DNA from: a bacterium
GTDB lineage: Bacteria; Orphanbacterota; Orphanbacteria; Orphanbacterales; Orphanbacteraceae
Direction: 5' to 3'
DNA length: 64,000 nt
Assembly: GCA_025782575.1 (NCBI GenBank)
Contig: JALGYY010000025.1
Coordinates: 124,001-188,000 of the forward strand
Part shown: piece by piece, positions 9,545 to 17,954 of the stretch
Numbering within the stretch: position 1 is the first letter of the stretch
Layout of the letters: the number at the start of each line of letters is the position of its first letter
Notes under the pieces: generated by a model
Told to the model about the DNA's origin: nothing
The model's input: only the letters and a program-made list of their open reading frames with translations
Database searches by the model: none
Position numbers and translations under genes: made by a program

Positions 9545-10810
9545 CTATTCCTCGATAAACGAGTTTACACTAAAATCCCCCCCATCAAACCGAAACGATA
9601 GCTCGTATGTGGCGCCTTCCGAATCGAATGCGTCCCGGAGTCGCATTGTAATTTCCGTTGCGTCCGGCAACTCGTTCCACAGGTTCGCAGGATTGTTGGA
9701 TGTCCCATGGGAAGAAGAGAGAATCTCCCATCGATGCACGCCGGCAATCACAGTGGCCGTGCGGGACCCGGACGGAAAGAGGCGAAATGTGATGGCCCGC
9801 ACAATCCCCAGTTCCTGCCCGAGCGTACACCCCTGATCTTCCAGGAAGCCCCAGAAAGTCTCCACCCAGTCATTGTTCGGCTGCATCGTCACGGTTGCCG
9901 GGAAATTGCAACCCGCCACGTTATCCGGTCTGCTTGCGCACGCTTCGCCGCACCAGACTTCCAGATTGTAATACCAACCATTCTCGGGCGTAGCAACGGG
10001 CGCGAGACACCCATCGGTCAACCCGAGAAAGCGAAAGCCGAGAGGCGGGATTTCGAGGTCGAACGCGAATGTGCCGTTCTCCGCAATAGCGAACGTGCCG
10101 GTCTCGAAATTCGGACCCGTAGCAAAGTCAATCCACTTCCCCTGCCCGGACGGAGGGCCGGCGATTCCTTGCACTGTAAATGAATTGAATTGTGTGATCC
10201 ATCGTGATCCGGTCTCTTGTTCGAACAGCGTGCCGACACCAACGAATTGGGTGACATCCAGATCAGCGATCAGAACCTCCACGTTGCCCGGGGTTCGTAA
10301 TGAGATTGACTCACGCCATGTGCATTCGTCCGGATTCGATGCCGGTCCTGCCGAATACGCACTGAAATGCATCGTCTGCCCCCAGACCCGGCCGTTCGAA
10401 GTATGAGAAAGTGGGATCTCTTCCCACTGGTCTGTGGATTCATTCAATGACCAGAGCGTGCCCGCCGATCCCGCAAGGGAATCAGCGATCGCGATCGAGA
10501 TTGTCACGGGCAGATCGAACTCGGCACCATCCGGGCCGAACTCGAATACGTCAGACCATCGGCCGTCCGGATCCGGATAGCCGGACCTTGCCATCTCTTC
10601 GACGGTAATCTCCACCTCACCGCTCGAAATTGCGCCGGCCGGAATGGCTACGGTTCCATCACCGGACTCGGTCGAAACCACGCCACCAGTCGTGCCGATG
10701 CCGTCGACGGGGGTTTCACCGTTTTCAGGCTCCGTGCCACCATCGTCGCCGCAAGAGAATGTGAAAATAGAACAGAGAACGAGCAGAGAAAGCGAGTGCC
10801 GGGGGGACAT
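9545..10810 (-). CDS. Lipoprotein with ZU5-like domain, unknown function
   Basis: The start at 10810 is preferred because AAGGAGG lies ideally upstream, although the frame is open to 10864. The 421-aa product has a lipoprotein signal peptide (SLSLLVLCSIFTFSC), so it should be lipid-anchored, followed by an acidic linker. The next section (about residues 35-130) looks like a ZU5-type domain: a run beginning VSTESGDGTVAIPAGA, then W-x-L-N-E-S, then P-L-S-H-T with a W-G-x-T-x-H-F-S-x-Y-S ending. The remaining about 270 residues contain several Cys (NPDECTW, TDGCLAP, WCGEACA, AGCNFP) and resemble no family I can name. A secreted or surface structural role is possible. Confidence 0.75.
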   Translation of the reverse strand: MSPRHSLSLLVLCSIFTFSCGDDGGTEPENGETPVDGIGTTGGVVSTESGDGTVAIPAGAISSGEVEITVEEMARSGYPDPDGRWSDVFEFGPDGAEFDLPVTISIAIADSLAGSAGTLWSLNESTDQWEEIPLSHTSNGRVWGQTMHFSAYSAGPASNPDECTWRESISLRTPGNVEVLIADLDVTQFVGVGTLFEQETGSRWITQFNSFTVQGIAGPPSGQGKWIDFATGPNFETGTFAIAENGTFAFDLEIPPLGFRFLGLTDGCLAPVATPENGWYYNLEVWCGEACASRPDNVAGCNFPATVTMQPNNDWVETFWGFLEDQGCTLGQELGIVRAITFRLFPSGSRTATVIAGVHRWEILSSSHGTSNNPANLWNELPDATEITMRLRDAFDSEGATYELSFRFDGGDFSVNSFIEE

Positions 10811-10976
10811 GCGGTTCCTCCTTCGGGTTTCCTGGGCTTTTGCCCCGATTATCGTGTGAATCAAACGTAGCTGCCTTTTCTCTAACTATCAAGTGTTTCC
10901 AGAGATCCTTGATCAGGGGGGATTCTCGTGTTAAACTTCTACGGTAGCGTTAGTTGCCTGTCACACCCGTTCTCCC

Positions 10977-13900
10977 GTGAAAGCAATCATCATGTGTTCG
11001 AGGGGCGCCGGCACCCATTTCCGGGGATTTCTATTATCGCTACTTTTTATCGGCATACCTGGCGCCGCTTTTGCCCAAACACCTCCTGATCCACCTGTGA
11101 TCATCGAACCGCCGGTCGACAGCCTCGTGCTTAACGCCGCCGACGTCCACCTCGAAACCAACCCCATGTCGGACTCTGACAGCGGGGACACCCACTTCTG
11201 CAGCGACTGGGAAATCTGGACCGTGAACCCGGTGGAGCGCGTCTGGGCTTCCCTCTGCATTACCGGCACAGAGACAGTCCACAATCATCTCGGGGACGGC
11301 ATTTTCGAGGGGTCACATGCCGGACGAACCGAGCTTTTTTACGACGAAACGTTCCGCCTTCGCGTGCGACACCAGGACAATACTGCTCTATGGGGCGGTT
11401 GGTCGGAGCGGATCTTCCTGACCGGCCCCGAGGCCCAGATCTTCCCGCTCGAGTTCGAAGACGTCGCATCCACTCCCACACCTGTATGGCAGCACAACCA
11501 GGGCTCGAGCGTCATTCTCCCCGGCTTTCCGAATCCCGGCTTTCTTGATCTCGATCATCCGGTTGGTGGGCTGTTGCTTCGTGTCGAAGGATTCGATGGT
11601 TCATCGAACATGATTACGAACCCGGCCTCCCTCGGTGTTCACTGGCCGGTACGGGTAGTCATTTCAGGCGGTGGGGCAGGCATGGCGCTGACCAAGTCGG
11701 GTCTTGCGCTCACAGACGACGATGGCGCCGACCAAATTATCTATCTCCCCCCCCTCAATCTGGCGGCAAACGACACAGCCTACATGTGGGTCGGAATCGA
11801 TGGTTCTACCTACTGGGGGAACGGCGGACAGACCGAGCCGGACTTCTCCGATCTTGCCCGGGGCGCGGCGGTTCCGTGGATCGTGCTCCAGCCCGGATAC
11901 GAAATCGAGATTGTGGCGACCGGTTTTCAATTGCCTGTGAATATCGCTTTCGTGCCGAGCCCGGGATTGGACCCCGGCGACCCTCTCTATTATGTGACTG
12001 AACTCTACGGCAGCATCAAAGTGGTAACCAATGACGGCACGGTGAGTGATTACGCCACGAACCTGTTGAATTTCAACCCCACCGGCGCTTTCCCCGGCTC
12101 CGGCGAACAGGGCGTGGCCGGTATCGTCGTCGAACCGGCAACAGGCGATGTCTATGCAAGCATGGTATATGACGGCGGAAGCAATCAGCACTATGCCAAG
12201 GTCGATCGATTCACCAGCAATGATGGCGGCCTTACAGCGGCGACGCAAACCACGATCCTGGATATGGCGGGCGAACTGGTCGGCGCATCCCATCAGATAT
12301 CGAACCTTTCTATCGGTCCCGACAACATGCTCTACATCAATAATGCAGACGGTGGAAATTTTTCGACCGCCCTCGACACGACACAGTGGCGGGGTAAGAT
12401 CCTGCGCTCTACCATCGGCGGTGCGGCGCCTGCGGACAACCCGTTCTACGGCACTGGAAATGGCATCACCGCAACTGACTTCATCTATGCGTATGGCTTC
12501 CGAAACCCCTTCGGTGGGAGGTGGCGCGAATCGGACGGCTTTTTCTATGAAATCGAAAACGGTCCCTCCCAGAATGACAGGCTTGCGAAAGTCATTCCCG
12601 GAGCGAGCTACGGTTGGGACGGGACGGGCGCAAGCATGCTCACCGGCGCATCTTACGTCTGGACCACGCCCCATGGCGTGGTGAACATGGCGTTTATTCA
12701 GAACAGCGAATTTAACGGCAGCGAGTTCCCGGCGTCGAAAATCGATCACTGCTATGTGACCGAATCCGACGGAACGTGGTCCACCGGGCCGCAGACACTC
12801 GGAAAGCGAGTGGTTGAATTCGAGCTTGCAGGCGACGGAAGCGTTGTGGCCGGGCCGACAACTCTTGTGGAGTACACCGGTTCCGGCAAAGCGACTGCTG
12901 TCGGACTCGCCTCTGGGCCGGACGGCCTTTACTTTACCGATCTCTACAAAGACCAGGACTATCTGACACCTATCGATCCCGGTGCCAACGTGCTTCGCAT
13001 TAAGTACGTCGGCATCGCCGATTTCGTCGCGGATGCAACATCCGGAGAGGCGCCGCTCCCGGTTCAATTCACCGATCTCTCCGACATTTCATCCCCATCA
13101 GCGTGGAACTGGGAGTTCGGAGACGGAAACATCAGCACGGCGCAGAACCCGATGCATACCTACACTACGGACGGCACCTACAATGTAAGGCTCACCGTGA
13201 CCGGTTCCAAAGGCGTCATAACAAGCCAGAAGAATGGCTATGTCATCGTGGGCGATATCGGCTCGGGGCTCACCGCCGCTTACTATGACGAGATGGATTT
13301 CACTGATCTGAAACTCACTCGAATCGACTCCGAAGTCAATTTTCAGTGGCTACTCGAACCCCCCGATCCATCGATGGCCGTTGATTCCTTTTCGGTACAA
13401 TGGACCGGCCAGGTAAAAGCAGGTTTCACGGAAACGTATACGTTTTACACGCAGACGGACGACGGTGTCCGGCTATGGGTGAACAGCGAGCTCCTGATTG
13501 ATGAATGGCAGCCTCAGGGCTCCACGGAATTTTCGGCGACGATCGATCTGGTAGCCGACCGGAAATATGACATCCGGATGGATTTCTTCGATCAATGGGC
13601 GGACGCTTTGGCGGAGCTTTATTGGTCAAGTCCGAGTGTCGCGAAACAGATTATTCCCCAGGCTCGGTTGTTTCCGGCCCAGTCGATCACCGCGGGAGGA
13701 TTGCAAGGGGCTTACTTCGACGAGATCAACCTGGCAGGTATCAAGCTCAATCGTATCGACCCGGTTGTCGACTTCGACTGGACATCGGGAAGCCCTGACC
13801 CACTGATCGCTGCCGATTCGTTCTCCATTCGATGGACAGGTCAAGTCCTTGCCGATCACTCCGAGATCTACACGTTTTACACGACCACCGACGACGGCGT

Positions 13901-14435
13901 ACGGCTCTGGGTAGATGGCCAGGTCATTATCGATCAGTGGGTGAACCAGAGTGCCACCGAGCACTCGGGCACGATCATGCTGGCTGCGGGACAACGGCAC
14001 GATATCAGTCTGGAGTATTTTGAAAACGGGGGCGACGCATCGGTCAGGCTCGAGTGGTCGAGCCCGACCGTCGCCCGCGAAGTCATCCCGGCTTCGCACC
14101 TTTTCTCCCTCGCAGTGAGCACCGGCATCACCGAAGCGCCGGCCGAAGGAGAGAGCCGATTCGCTTTCGAGCTCCTCGGACCGACGCCGTTCCGACTCGG
14201 CCTTGGCTCGTCGTTTCGATATGTCGTGCCTAATCCGGGTGCGCACGTCAGAATCGACCTCTACAACATCACCGGTCGCCGCGTCGCCCGAGTTGTCGAT
14301 CGTTTCGCCACCGCCGGAATCCATACCGATGTGTTCAGTGGCAAGGCTGCGGGGCCAATCGCCTCCGGAGTCTACTTCCTGCGAATGGACGCCGGCGAGT
14401 TCAGCCGCACCAGGCGCATCATCCTCCTGAAATAA
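10977..14435 (+). CDS. Secreted PQQ-type glucose/sorbosone dehydrogenase-like protein with PKD, two PA14 domains and sorting CTD
   Basis: 1152 aa. The start is GTG at 10977 (ATG at 10992 is an alternative; neither has a strong Shine-Dalgarno). A signal peptide ends near GAAFA-Q. Domains in order: an Fn3-like N-terminal module (about 40-150); a region ending in a W-V-L-Q-P-G segment; a GSDH propeller (about 305-660, with EIEIVATGFQLPVNIAF at the start and AYGFRNPFG inside); a PKD domain (about 680-760, WNWEFGDGN); two tandem PA14 domains (about 765-890 and 905-1035, each with F-S/T-V/I-x-W-T-G and DDGVRLWV); and a FlgD-like CTD (about 1080-1152) ending ILLK. GSDH domains oxidise sugars with PQQ and PA14 domains usually bind glycans, so this is probably a surface carbohydrate-active protein. 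Confidence 0.88.
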   Translation: MKAIIMCSRGAGTHFRGFLLSLLFIGIPGAAFAQTPPDPPVIIEPPVDSLVLNAADVHLETNPMSDSDSGDTHFCSDWEIWTVNPVERVWASLCITGTETVHNHLGDGIFEGSHAGRTELFYDETFRLRVRHQDNTALWGGWSERIFLTGPEAQIFPLEFEDVASTPTPVWQHNQGSSVILPGFPNPGFLDLDHPVGGLLLRVEGFDGSSNMITNPASLGVHWPVRVVISGGGAGMALTKSGLALTDDDGADQIIYLPPLNLAANDTAYMWVGIDGSTYWGNGGQTEPDFSDLARGAAVPWIVLQPGYEIEIVATGFQLPVNIAFVPSPGLDPGDPLYYVTELYGSIKVVTNDGTVSDYATNLLNFNPTGAFPGSGEQGVAGIVVEPATGDVYASMVYDGGSNQHYAKVDRFTSNDGGLTAATQTTILDMAGELVGASHQISNLSIGPDNMLYINNADGGNFSTALDTTQWRGKILRSTIGGAAPADNPFYGTGNGITATDFIYAYGFRNPFGGRWRESDGFFYEIENGPSQNDRLAKVIPGASYGWDGTGASMLTGASYVWTTPHGVVNMAFIQNSEFNGSEFPASKIDHCYVTESDGTWSTGPQTLGKRVVEFELAGDGSVVAGPTTLVEYTGSGKATAVGLASGPDGLYFTDLYKDQDYLTPIDPGANVLRIKYVGIADFVADATSGEAPLPVQFTDLSDISSPSAWNWEFGDGNISTAQNPMHTYTTDGTYNVRLTVTGSKGVITSQKNGYVIVGDIGSGLTAAYYDEMDFTDLKLTRIDSEVNFQWLLEPPDPSMAVDSFSVQWTGQVKAGFTETYTFYTQTDDGVRLWVNSELLIDEWQPQGSTEFSATIDLVADRKYDIRMDFFDQWADALAELYWSSPSVAKQIIPQARLFPAQSITAGGLQGAYFDEINLAGIKLNRIDPVVDFDWTSGSPDPLIAADSFSIRWTGQVLADHSEIYTFYTTTDDGVRLWVDGQVIIDQWVNQSATEHSGTIMLAAGQRHDISLEYFENGGDASVRLEWSSPTVAREVIPASHLFSLAVSTGITEAPAEGESRFAFELLGPTPFRLGLGSSFRYVVPNPGAHVRIDLYNITGRRVARVVDRFATAGIHTDVFSGKAAGPIASGVYFLRMDAGEFSRTRRIILLK

Positions 14436-14544
14436 CGGGCTTCACCAAAGAGTCTCTGCAGTCCGGATCTCCCCGCTCCCCCTGAATCCGAGATCCCTGT
14501 TACTATTCAGTGCTGGCATCCAACCCAACGGAGACGAAGCGCTG

Positions 14545-15441
14545 GTGCTACCCAACTTCCTCGTAATAGGCGCCGGGCGATCGGGTACGACGTCGCTGCA
14601 TTACTATCTGGATCAACATCCGGATGTGTTCGTCCCCCGAGTGAAGTCACCGAGCCACTTCTATTGCCGGGGGCTTCGCCCCTCGGACGATCCCAGGATC
14701 CGCCTGGTTACCCGTAACTTCTTTGTTCCTGACCCGGCCGACTACGAGGCACTTTTCGACGGCGCAAAGGGCAGGAAAGCGATAGGAGAAGTGTCGCCCG
14801 TCTATCTTGCTTCGCTCAACGTAGCACCCCGAATCGCGGCACGACTCCCCGGTGTCCGCCTGATCGCGATTCTTCGAAACCCGGTCGACCGTGTACACGC
14901 TCGATTCGTCGCCCGTCTCCGGGACGGCCTCGAGAGACGACCCGATCTCGCCCAGGTCATTCGCGATGATCTGAAGCAGCCTCTGATCAGGGAGGATGGC
15001 TCAGGTACTTATCTGGCGGCGGGGTTTTGCAGCCACATTCTTCAATCCTATTTCGACCGTTTTGACCGTGATATGATACGCGTTCATCTGTTCGATGATT
15101 TTCGGACGGATCCGGCGGGCGTGATGGCCGACATTTTCGGCTTTTTACAGGTCGACCCCTCGTTCGCCCTCGATACGAGAGCGCGGCACAACGCGAGCGG
15201 GGGGCTGATACGCAATCCGTTACTGCGCGAGATCTGGACACGATCAGCGCTCCTTCGCGCCCGGGCGCAGCCGTATCTACCGGGTAGGTTCCGCCGGACG
15301 GTCTCTTCGGCAATCAAGCGGGATCTCGTCGCCGAACCGCTCGAACGAAAACTGCGGCAGGAGCTGATCGACATCTATCGAGAAGAGGTCGAGAGGCTCC
15401 AGGACATGTTGAACCGCGATCTTTCGCACTGGCTCTCGTAA
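14545..15441 (+). CDS. Sulfotransferase (PAPS-dependent), copy 1
   Basis: 298 aa, GTG start with a GGAGA element upstream. The 5'-phosphosulfate-binding loop is GAGRSGTTSLHYYL (residues about 9-22) and the 3'-phosphate-binding segment is ILRNPVDRVHARF (about 112-124). These identify the Sulfotransfer_1/3 fold, which transfers sulfate from PAPS to a hydroxyl or amine of a glycan, lipid or other small molecule in the cytoplasm. It is clearly paralogous to the gene at 16972-17895: both share GEVSPVYL, an AILR-N/D-PVDR block, RRRDGLE-like residues and a final Q/E-D-LS-W. It starts the block that contains a P450, glycosyltransferases and flippases, so the acceptor is probably a cell-surface glycan or glycolipid. 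Confidence 0.92.
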   Translation: MLPNFLVIGAGRSGTTSLHYYLDQHPDVFVPRVKSPSHFYCRGLRPSDDPRIRLVTRNFFVPDPADYEALFDGAKGRKAIGEVSPVYLASLNVAPRIAARLPGVRLIAILRNPVDRVHARFVARLRDGLERRPDLAQVIRDDLKQPLIREDGSGTYLAAGFCSHILQSYFDRFDRDMIRVHLFDDFRTDPAGVMADIFGFLQVDPSFALDTRARHNASGGLIRNPLLREIWTRSALLRARAQPYLPGRFRRTVSSAIKRDLVAEPLERKLRQELIDIYREEVERLQDMLNRDLSHWLS

Positions 15442-15550
15442 CGCCGGAGACACGACGCTGGAATTACCGATTCAAATCGTCGAAGTTTCCCTGCTCGGCT
15501 GGGTTTCATGGCCATGGGCAAAGCTGATCGCGAACGGACGGCTCCGCCGA

Positions 15551-17026
15551 ATGTTCCCGCACGTATTCTTTGCTCTCCTGTCTGTTGAACTCTTCTGTAT
15601 CGCCTCAGCAATCTTGTTCGCTCTCTTCCTCCCGGTCGGCTTCCATCTACTGACTCTGGCGGCCGCTGTCTATCTCACTGTGGCCGCCTGGAGAAACCAT
15701 GACGCCTCTCCCGGATCGGCCGGCCTCCCTCCCGGATCCCTCTCGATTGCCCGATCGATAGCAGCGCTGCCCGACCGGCGTTACTATCAGGAACAGACCA
15801 GACGCCACGGCCCCGTCTTCAAGATGGCACAGTTTCATAGGCGAGTGATCTGTGTCACCGGCATCGAACGAAGCCACAAGCTCTTTCGGGATCATGCTTC
15901 TTCCATCGGACCTTGTCCGCTTCCGTTTTCCAGCGAAATTTCCGGCGGATTCCTTCGCTATATGAATGATGAAACGTACGAGCGCTACGGTCCTGCGTTT
16001 CGGAGAGCGCTCTCCGGTCCGATTGCCTTGTCGGCCGTTAACACGACACGATCGACAACGAAGCGGCAGCTGACTCTGATGGCAACCGACTGCGGCAAAT
16101 CGTCGGAAGGTCGAGGAGTACGCCCCGCTGCTTACGTCGCCGAAATCGTTCACGATGCGCTTGCCGCCGCCCTCTTCGGGAGTACCCCCGACTCGGATTC
16201 CTACAATGAGATGAAGACGCTCTTTTCCGTCATGGATGAGCAGGATCTGAATCGCCGTCTGAGCAGGAATACGAAGTCAGCACTCGCCGATCTTCGCTCG
16301 CTGGTAGAGAAGGAAGTCGAACGACTGCAGAGCCGCTCCGATCATGGAGAGCCGGCATGCGCCCTGACCGAGCTCCACCGAACCGACCCGCAGATGCCGG
16401 ACGCCGTCTGTATTGACAACCTCATCTTCATTTTCAAGTTCTCAACAGCCAATGTGCCGGGCCTTCTTCACTGGATCCTGCAGTTGCTCGGTGAGAATCC
16501 GGATTGGATCGGCAGGATTCGACAGGAGCGAAAAGAAGCAACGGACTCACGGAAAAACGATATTGTGAACCGCGTCATAATGGAAACATTGCGGCTCGCA
16601 CAGAGCGAGTACCTGTATCGAACCATCAAGAGCGATTTTGAATTCGAGGGATTTCGATTCCCCAGGGGATGGTTGATCCGGCACTGCGTATGGGAAAGCC
16701 ATCGCGACCCCCGGATCTTCGAGAATGCCGAGCGATTTGACCCGGACCGTCACCTTCTGGAGGATTTTCCCAGGCAGGAATACTCCCCTTTCGGTTGCCC
16801 CCACCATGGCTGCAACGGAGTGGTTCTCACCTATATGATCGCCCGGACATTTATCGAGGAACTAGCGGGATACGACTGGATAGCGTCCGGCGATTCCAAG
16901 CCCGAACGGGATTTCCGGCATTGGAGTCATTGGAGGCCGGGGGCAGGCTTCGGGGTGATTCTTCGGCCTGTTCAGTCTGAGTCGGCCGAGTCGGCTGAAT
17001 CGCCCCGCCATGCCGAGAGATCCTGA
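15551..17026 (+). CDS. Membrane-anchored cytochrome P450 with atypical I-helix
   Basis: 491 aa from the ATG. N-terminal hydrophobic helices (about residues 8-50) imply membrane anchoring. The ExxR motif of the K helix is present (E345-T-L-R348) and the haem-ligand loop is FGCPHHGC (F414 to Cys421), where the usual Gly four residues before Cys is Pro. The I-helix segment, about residue 300 (FKFSTANVPGLLHW), lacks the usual A/G-G-x-D/E-T acid-Thr pair for O2 activation, so chemistry may be unusual. Between the upstream stop (15441) and this ATG, the frame stays open from a CTG at 15458 that sits 7 nt after GGAGA, adding 31 residues; that start looks better than the ATG, which has no Shine-Dalgarno. 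The 3' end overlaps the convergent sulfotransferase by 55 nt. Probably oxidises the lipid or aglycone of the sulfated product. Confidence 0.85.
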   Translation: MFPHVFFALLSVELFCIASAILFALFLPVGFHLLTLAAAVYLTVAAWRNHDASPGSAGLPPGSLSIARSIAALPDRRYYQEQTRRHGPVFKMAQFHRRVICVTGIERSHKLFRDHASSIGPCPLPFSSEISGGFLRYMNDETYERYGPAFRRALSGPIALSAVNTTRSTTKRQLTLMATDCGKSSEGRGVRPAAYVAEIVHDALAAALFGSTPDSDSYNEMKTLFSVMDEQDLNRRLSRNTKSALADLRSLVEKEVERLQSRSDHGEPACALTELHRTDPQMPDAVCIDNLIFIFKFSTANVPGLLHWILQLLGENPDWIGRIRQERKEATDSRKNDIVNRVIMETLRLAQSEYLYRTIKSDFEFEGFRFPRGWLIRHCVWESHRDPRIFENAERFDPDRHLLEDFPRQEYSPFGCPHHGCNGVVLTYMIARTFIEELAGYDWIASGDSKPERDFRHWSHWRPGAGFGVILRPVQSESAESAESPRHAERS

Positions 17027-17895
17027 CCGATGAGCTCCTCCAGTTGCAGAACGTCCTCACGAAAGAGGTCGACCAGCCGGGCGCGGAGCGTCGGGTCGAG
17101 TTCCGGCCTTGCCAGCTTCACAGCACGCAGCGGATGAACCGAATCCCGCACGAACTCCGGCCAGTAGGGCCGCATCCACGTCCGGATCGGTGCTGTTCCC
17201 GTCCACAAAAATCGAAGAGCCCGGTTTTCGATCACACCGGTCTGATTGTGCCTGTATGACATGGCGGTCTTGAAGCTCCCATCGACGCCGAGAAATCCGT
17301 AAAGCTCCGCCATCAGGCCTCGTGAGTCCCTTCTGAAATTATCGAACAGAAATATCTTGATCCGCTCCCGCGGAAAGAGATCGTAGTAACCCTTTAGAAA
17401 GTGGTAATAGCGGCCACATCCAAGATAGCTCCCGAACGCGACATCATCGGGAAGTGGTTCAGAGAGCTCCCTGGTCACAACCGTCCCGAAATCAGTTCGC
17501 TCTTCCAGACCATCACGTCGGCGGCCCATGAAATGGGCATAGGCGCGATCGACCGGATCACGCAGAATGGCGACCAGCCTCGCTTCGGGACAGACCTCTC
17601 GAATGGCGCCGGGTGCACTCGTCGCCTGCAGATAGACAGGGGAGACTTCCCCGAGCACTTTTTCATCCCCCACCCCGTCGAATAACTTCTCGTACTCCGC
17701 TCTGTTTGAGATCCACTGCCTGGCCATCGCCCGAAGCCTCGGCCCCTCTCGATCCGGTTGCCTCTCGTGGGAGACGAAGTAGTTGGGCGATTTTCTTGGT
17801 GACATGTAGATTTGCGGATGTTGCTTCAAGTAGCTATGAATCGAGGTCGTGCCGCATCGACCGGCACCGATTACCAGAAAGTCGGGGAGAGCCAT
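16972..17895 (-). CDS. Sulfotransferase (PAPS-dependent), copy 2
   Basis: 307 aa, paralogue of the 14545 gene in opposite orientation on the other side of the P450. PAPS motifs: GAGRCGTTSIHSYL (residues about 9-22) and ILRDPVDRAYAHF (about 122-134). The YRHNQTG segment near residue 225 corresponds to the acceptor-side loop, HNASGG, of copy 1. The C terminus ends in a short DSADSADSD repeat encoded by the overlap with the P450. No Shine-Dalgarno precedes the ATG, and TGATACAGT lies 6 nt before it, so the mRNA may be leaderless. Two divergent sulfotransferases suggest two sulfation positions on one product or two related products. Confidence 0.92.
   Translation of the reverse strand: MALPDFLVIGAGRCGTTSIHSYLKQHPQIYMSPRKSPNYFVSHERQPDREGPRLRAMARQWISNRAEYEKLFDGVGDEKVLGEVSPVYLQATSAPGAIREVCPEARLVAILRDPVDRAYAHFMGRRRDGLEERTDFGTVVTRELSEPLPDDVAFGSYLGCGRYYHFLKGYYDLFPRERIKIFLFDNFRRDSRGLMAELYGFLGVDGSFKTAMSYRHNQTGVIENRALRFLWTGTAPIRTWMRPYWPEFVRDSVHPLRAVKLARPELDPTLRARLVDLFREDVLQLEELIGQDLSAWRGDSADSADSD
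16979..17005. repeat. Three 9-bp direct repeats in the overlapping 3' ends of P450 and sulfotransferase
   Basis: GAGTCGGCC, GAGTCGGCT and GAATCGCCC lie head to tail. They encode E-S-A-E-S-A-E-S-P near the P450 C terminus on the plus strand and S-A-D-S-A-D-S-D at the sulfotransferase C terminus on the minus strand. The repeat probably arose by slippage and extended both reading frames at once. Confidence 0.7.
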
Positions 17896-17901
17896 GACGC
17901 C

Positions 17902-17910
17902 ACTGTATCA
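17902..17910 (-). promoter_or_regulatory. Extended -10 promoter of sulfotransferase copy 2
   Basis: The minus strand reads TGATACAGT (TG-N-TACAGT). The hexamer ends 6 nt before the ATG at 17895, placing the transcription start at the start codon. Confidence 0.4.
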
Positions 17911-17936
17911 AACCGGGGTGGCAATGCGAACCTCCA

Positions 17937-17945
17937 TGCTATCAT
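17937..17945 (+). promoter_or_regulatory. Extended -10 promoter of the glycosyltransferase pair
   Basis: TGCTATCAT (TG-N-TATCAT) ends 9 nt before the ATG at 17955. It lies back to back with the opposite promoter at 17902-17910, making a compact divergent control region of under 60 bp. GAGG at 17946-17949 could be a Shine-Dalgarno if transcription starts further upstream. Confidence 0.35.
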
Positions 17946-17954
17946 GAGGCCCTC

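Noticed and set aside
11664-13067. 467-codon open frame opposite the sugar dehydrogenase gene
   Set aside because: Composition is that of an antisense shadow: no family motifs, no ribosome-binding site, and the plus-strand gene is clear.
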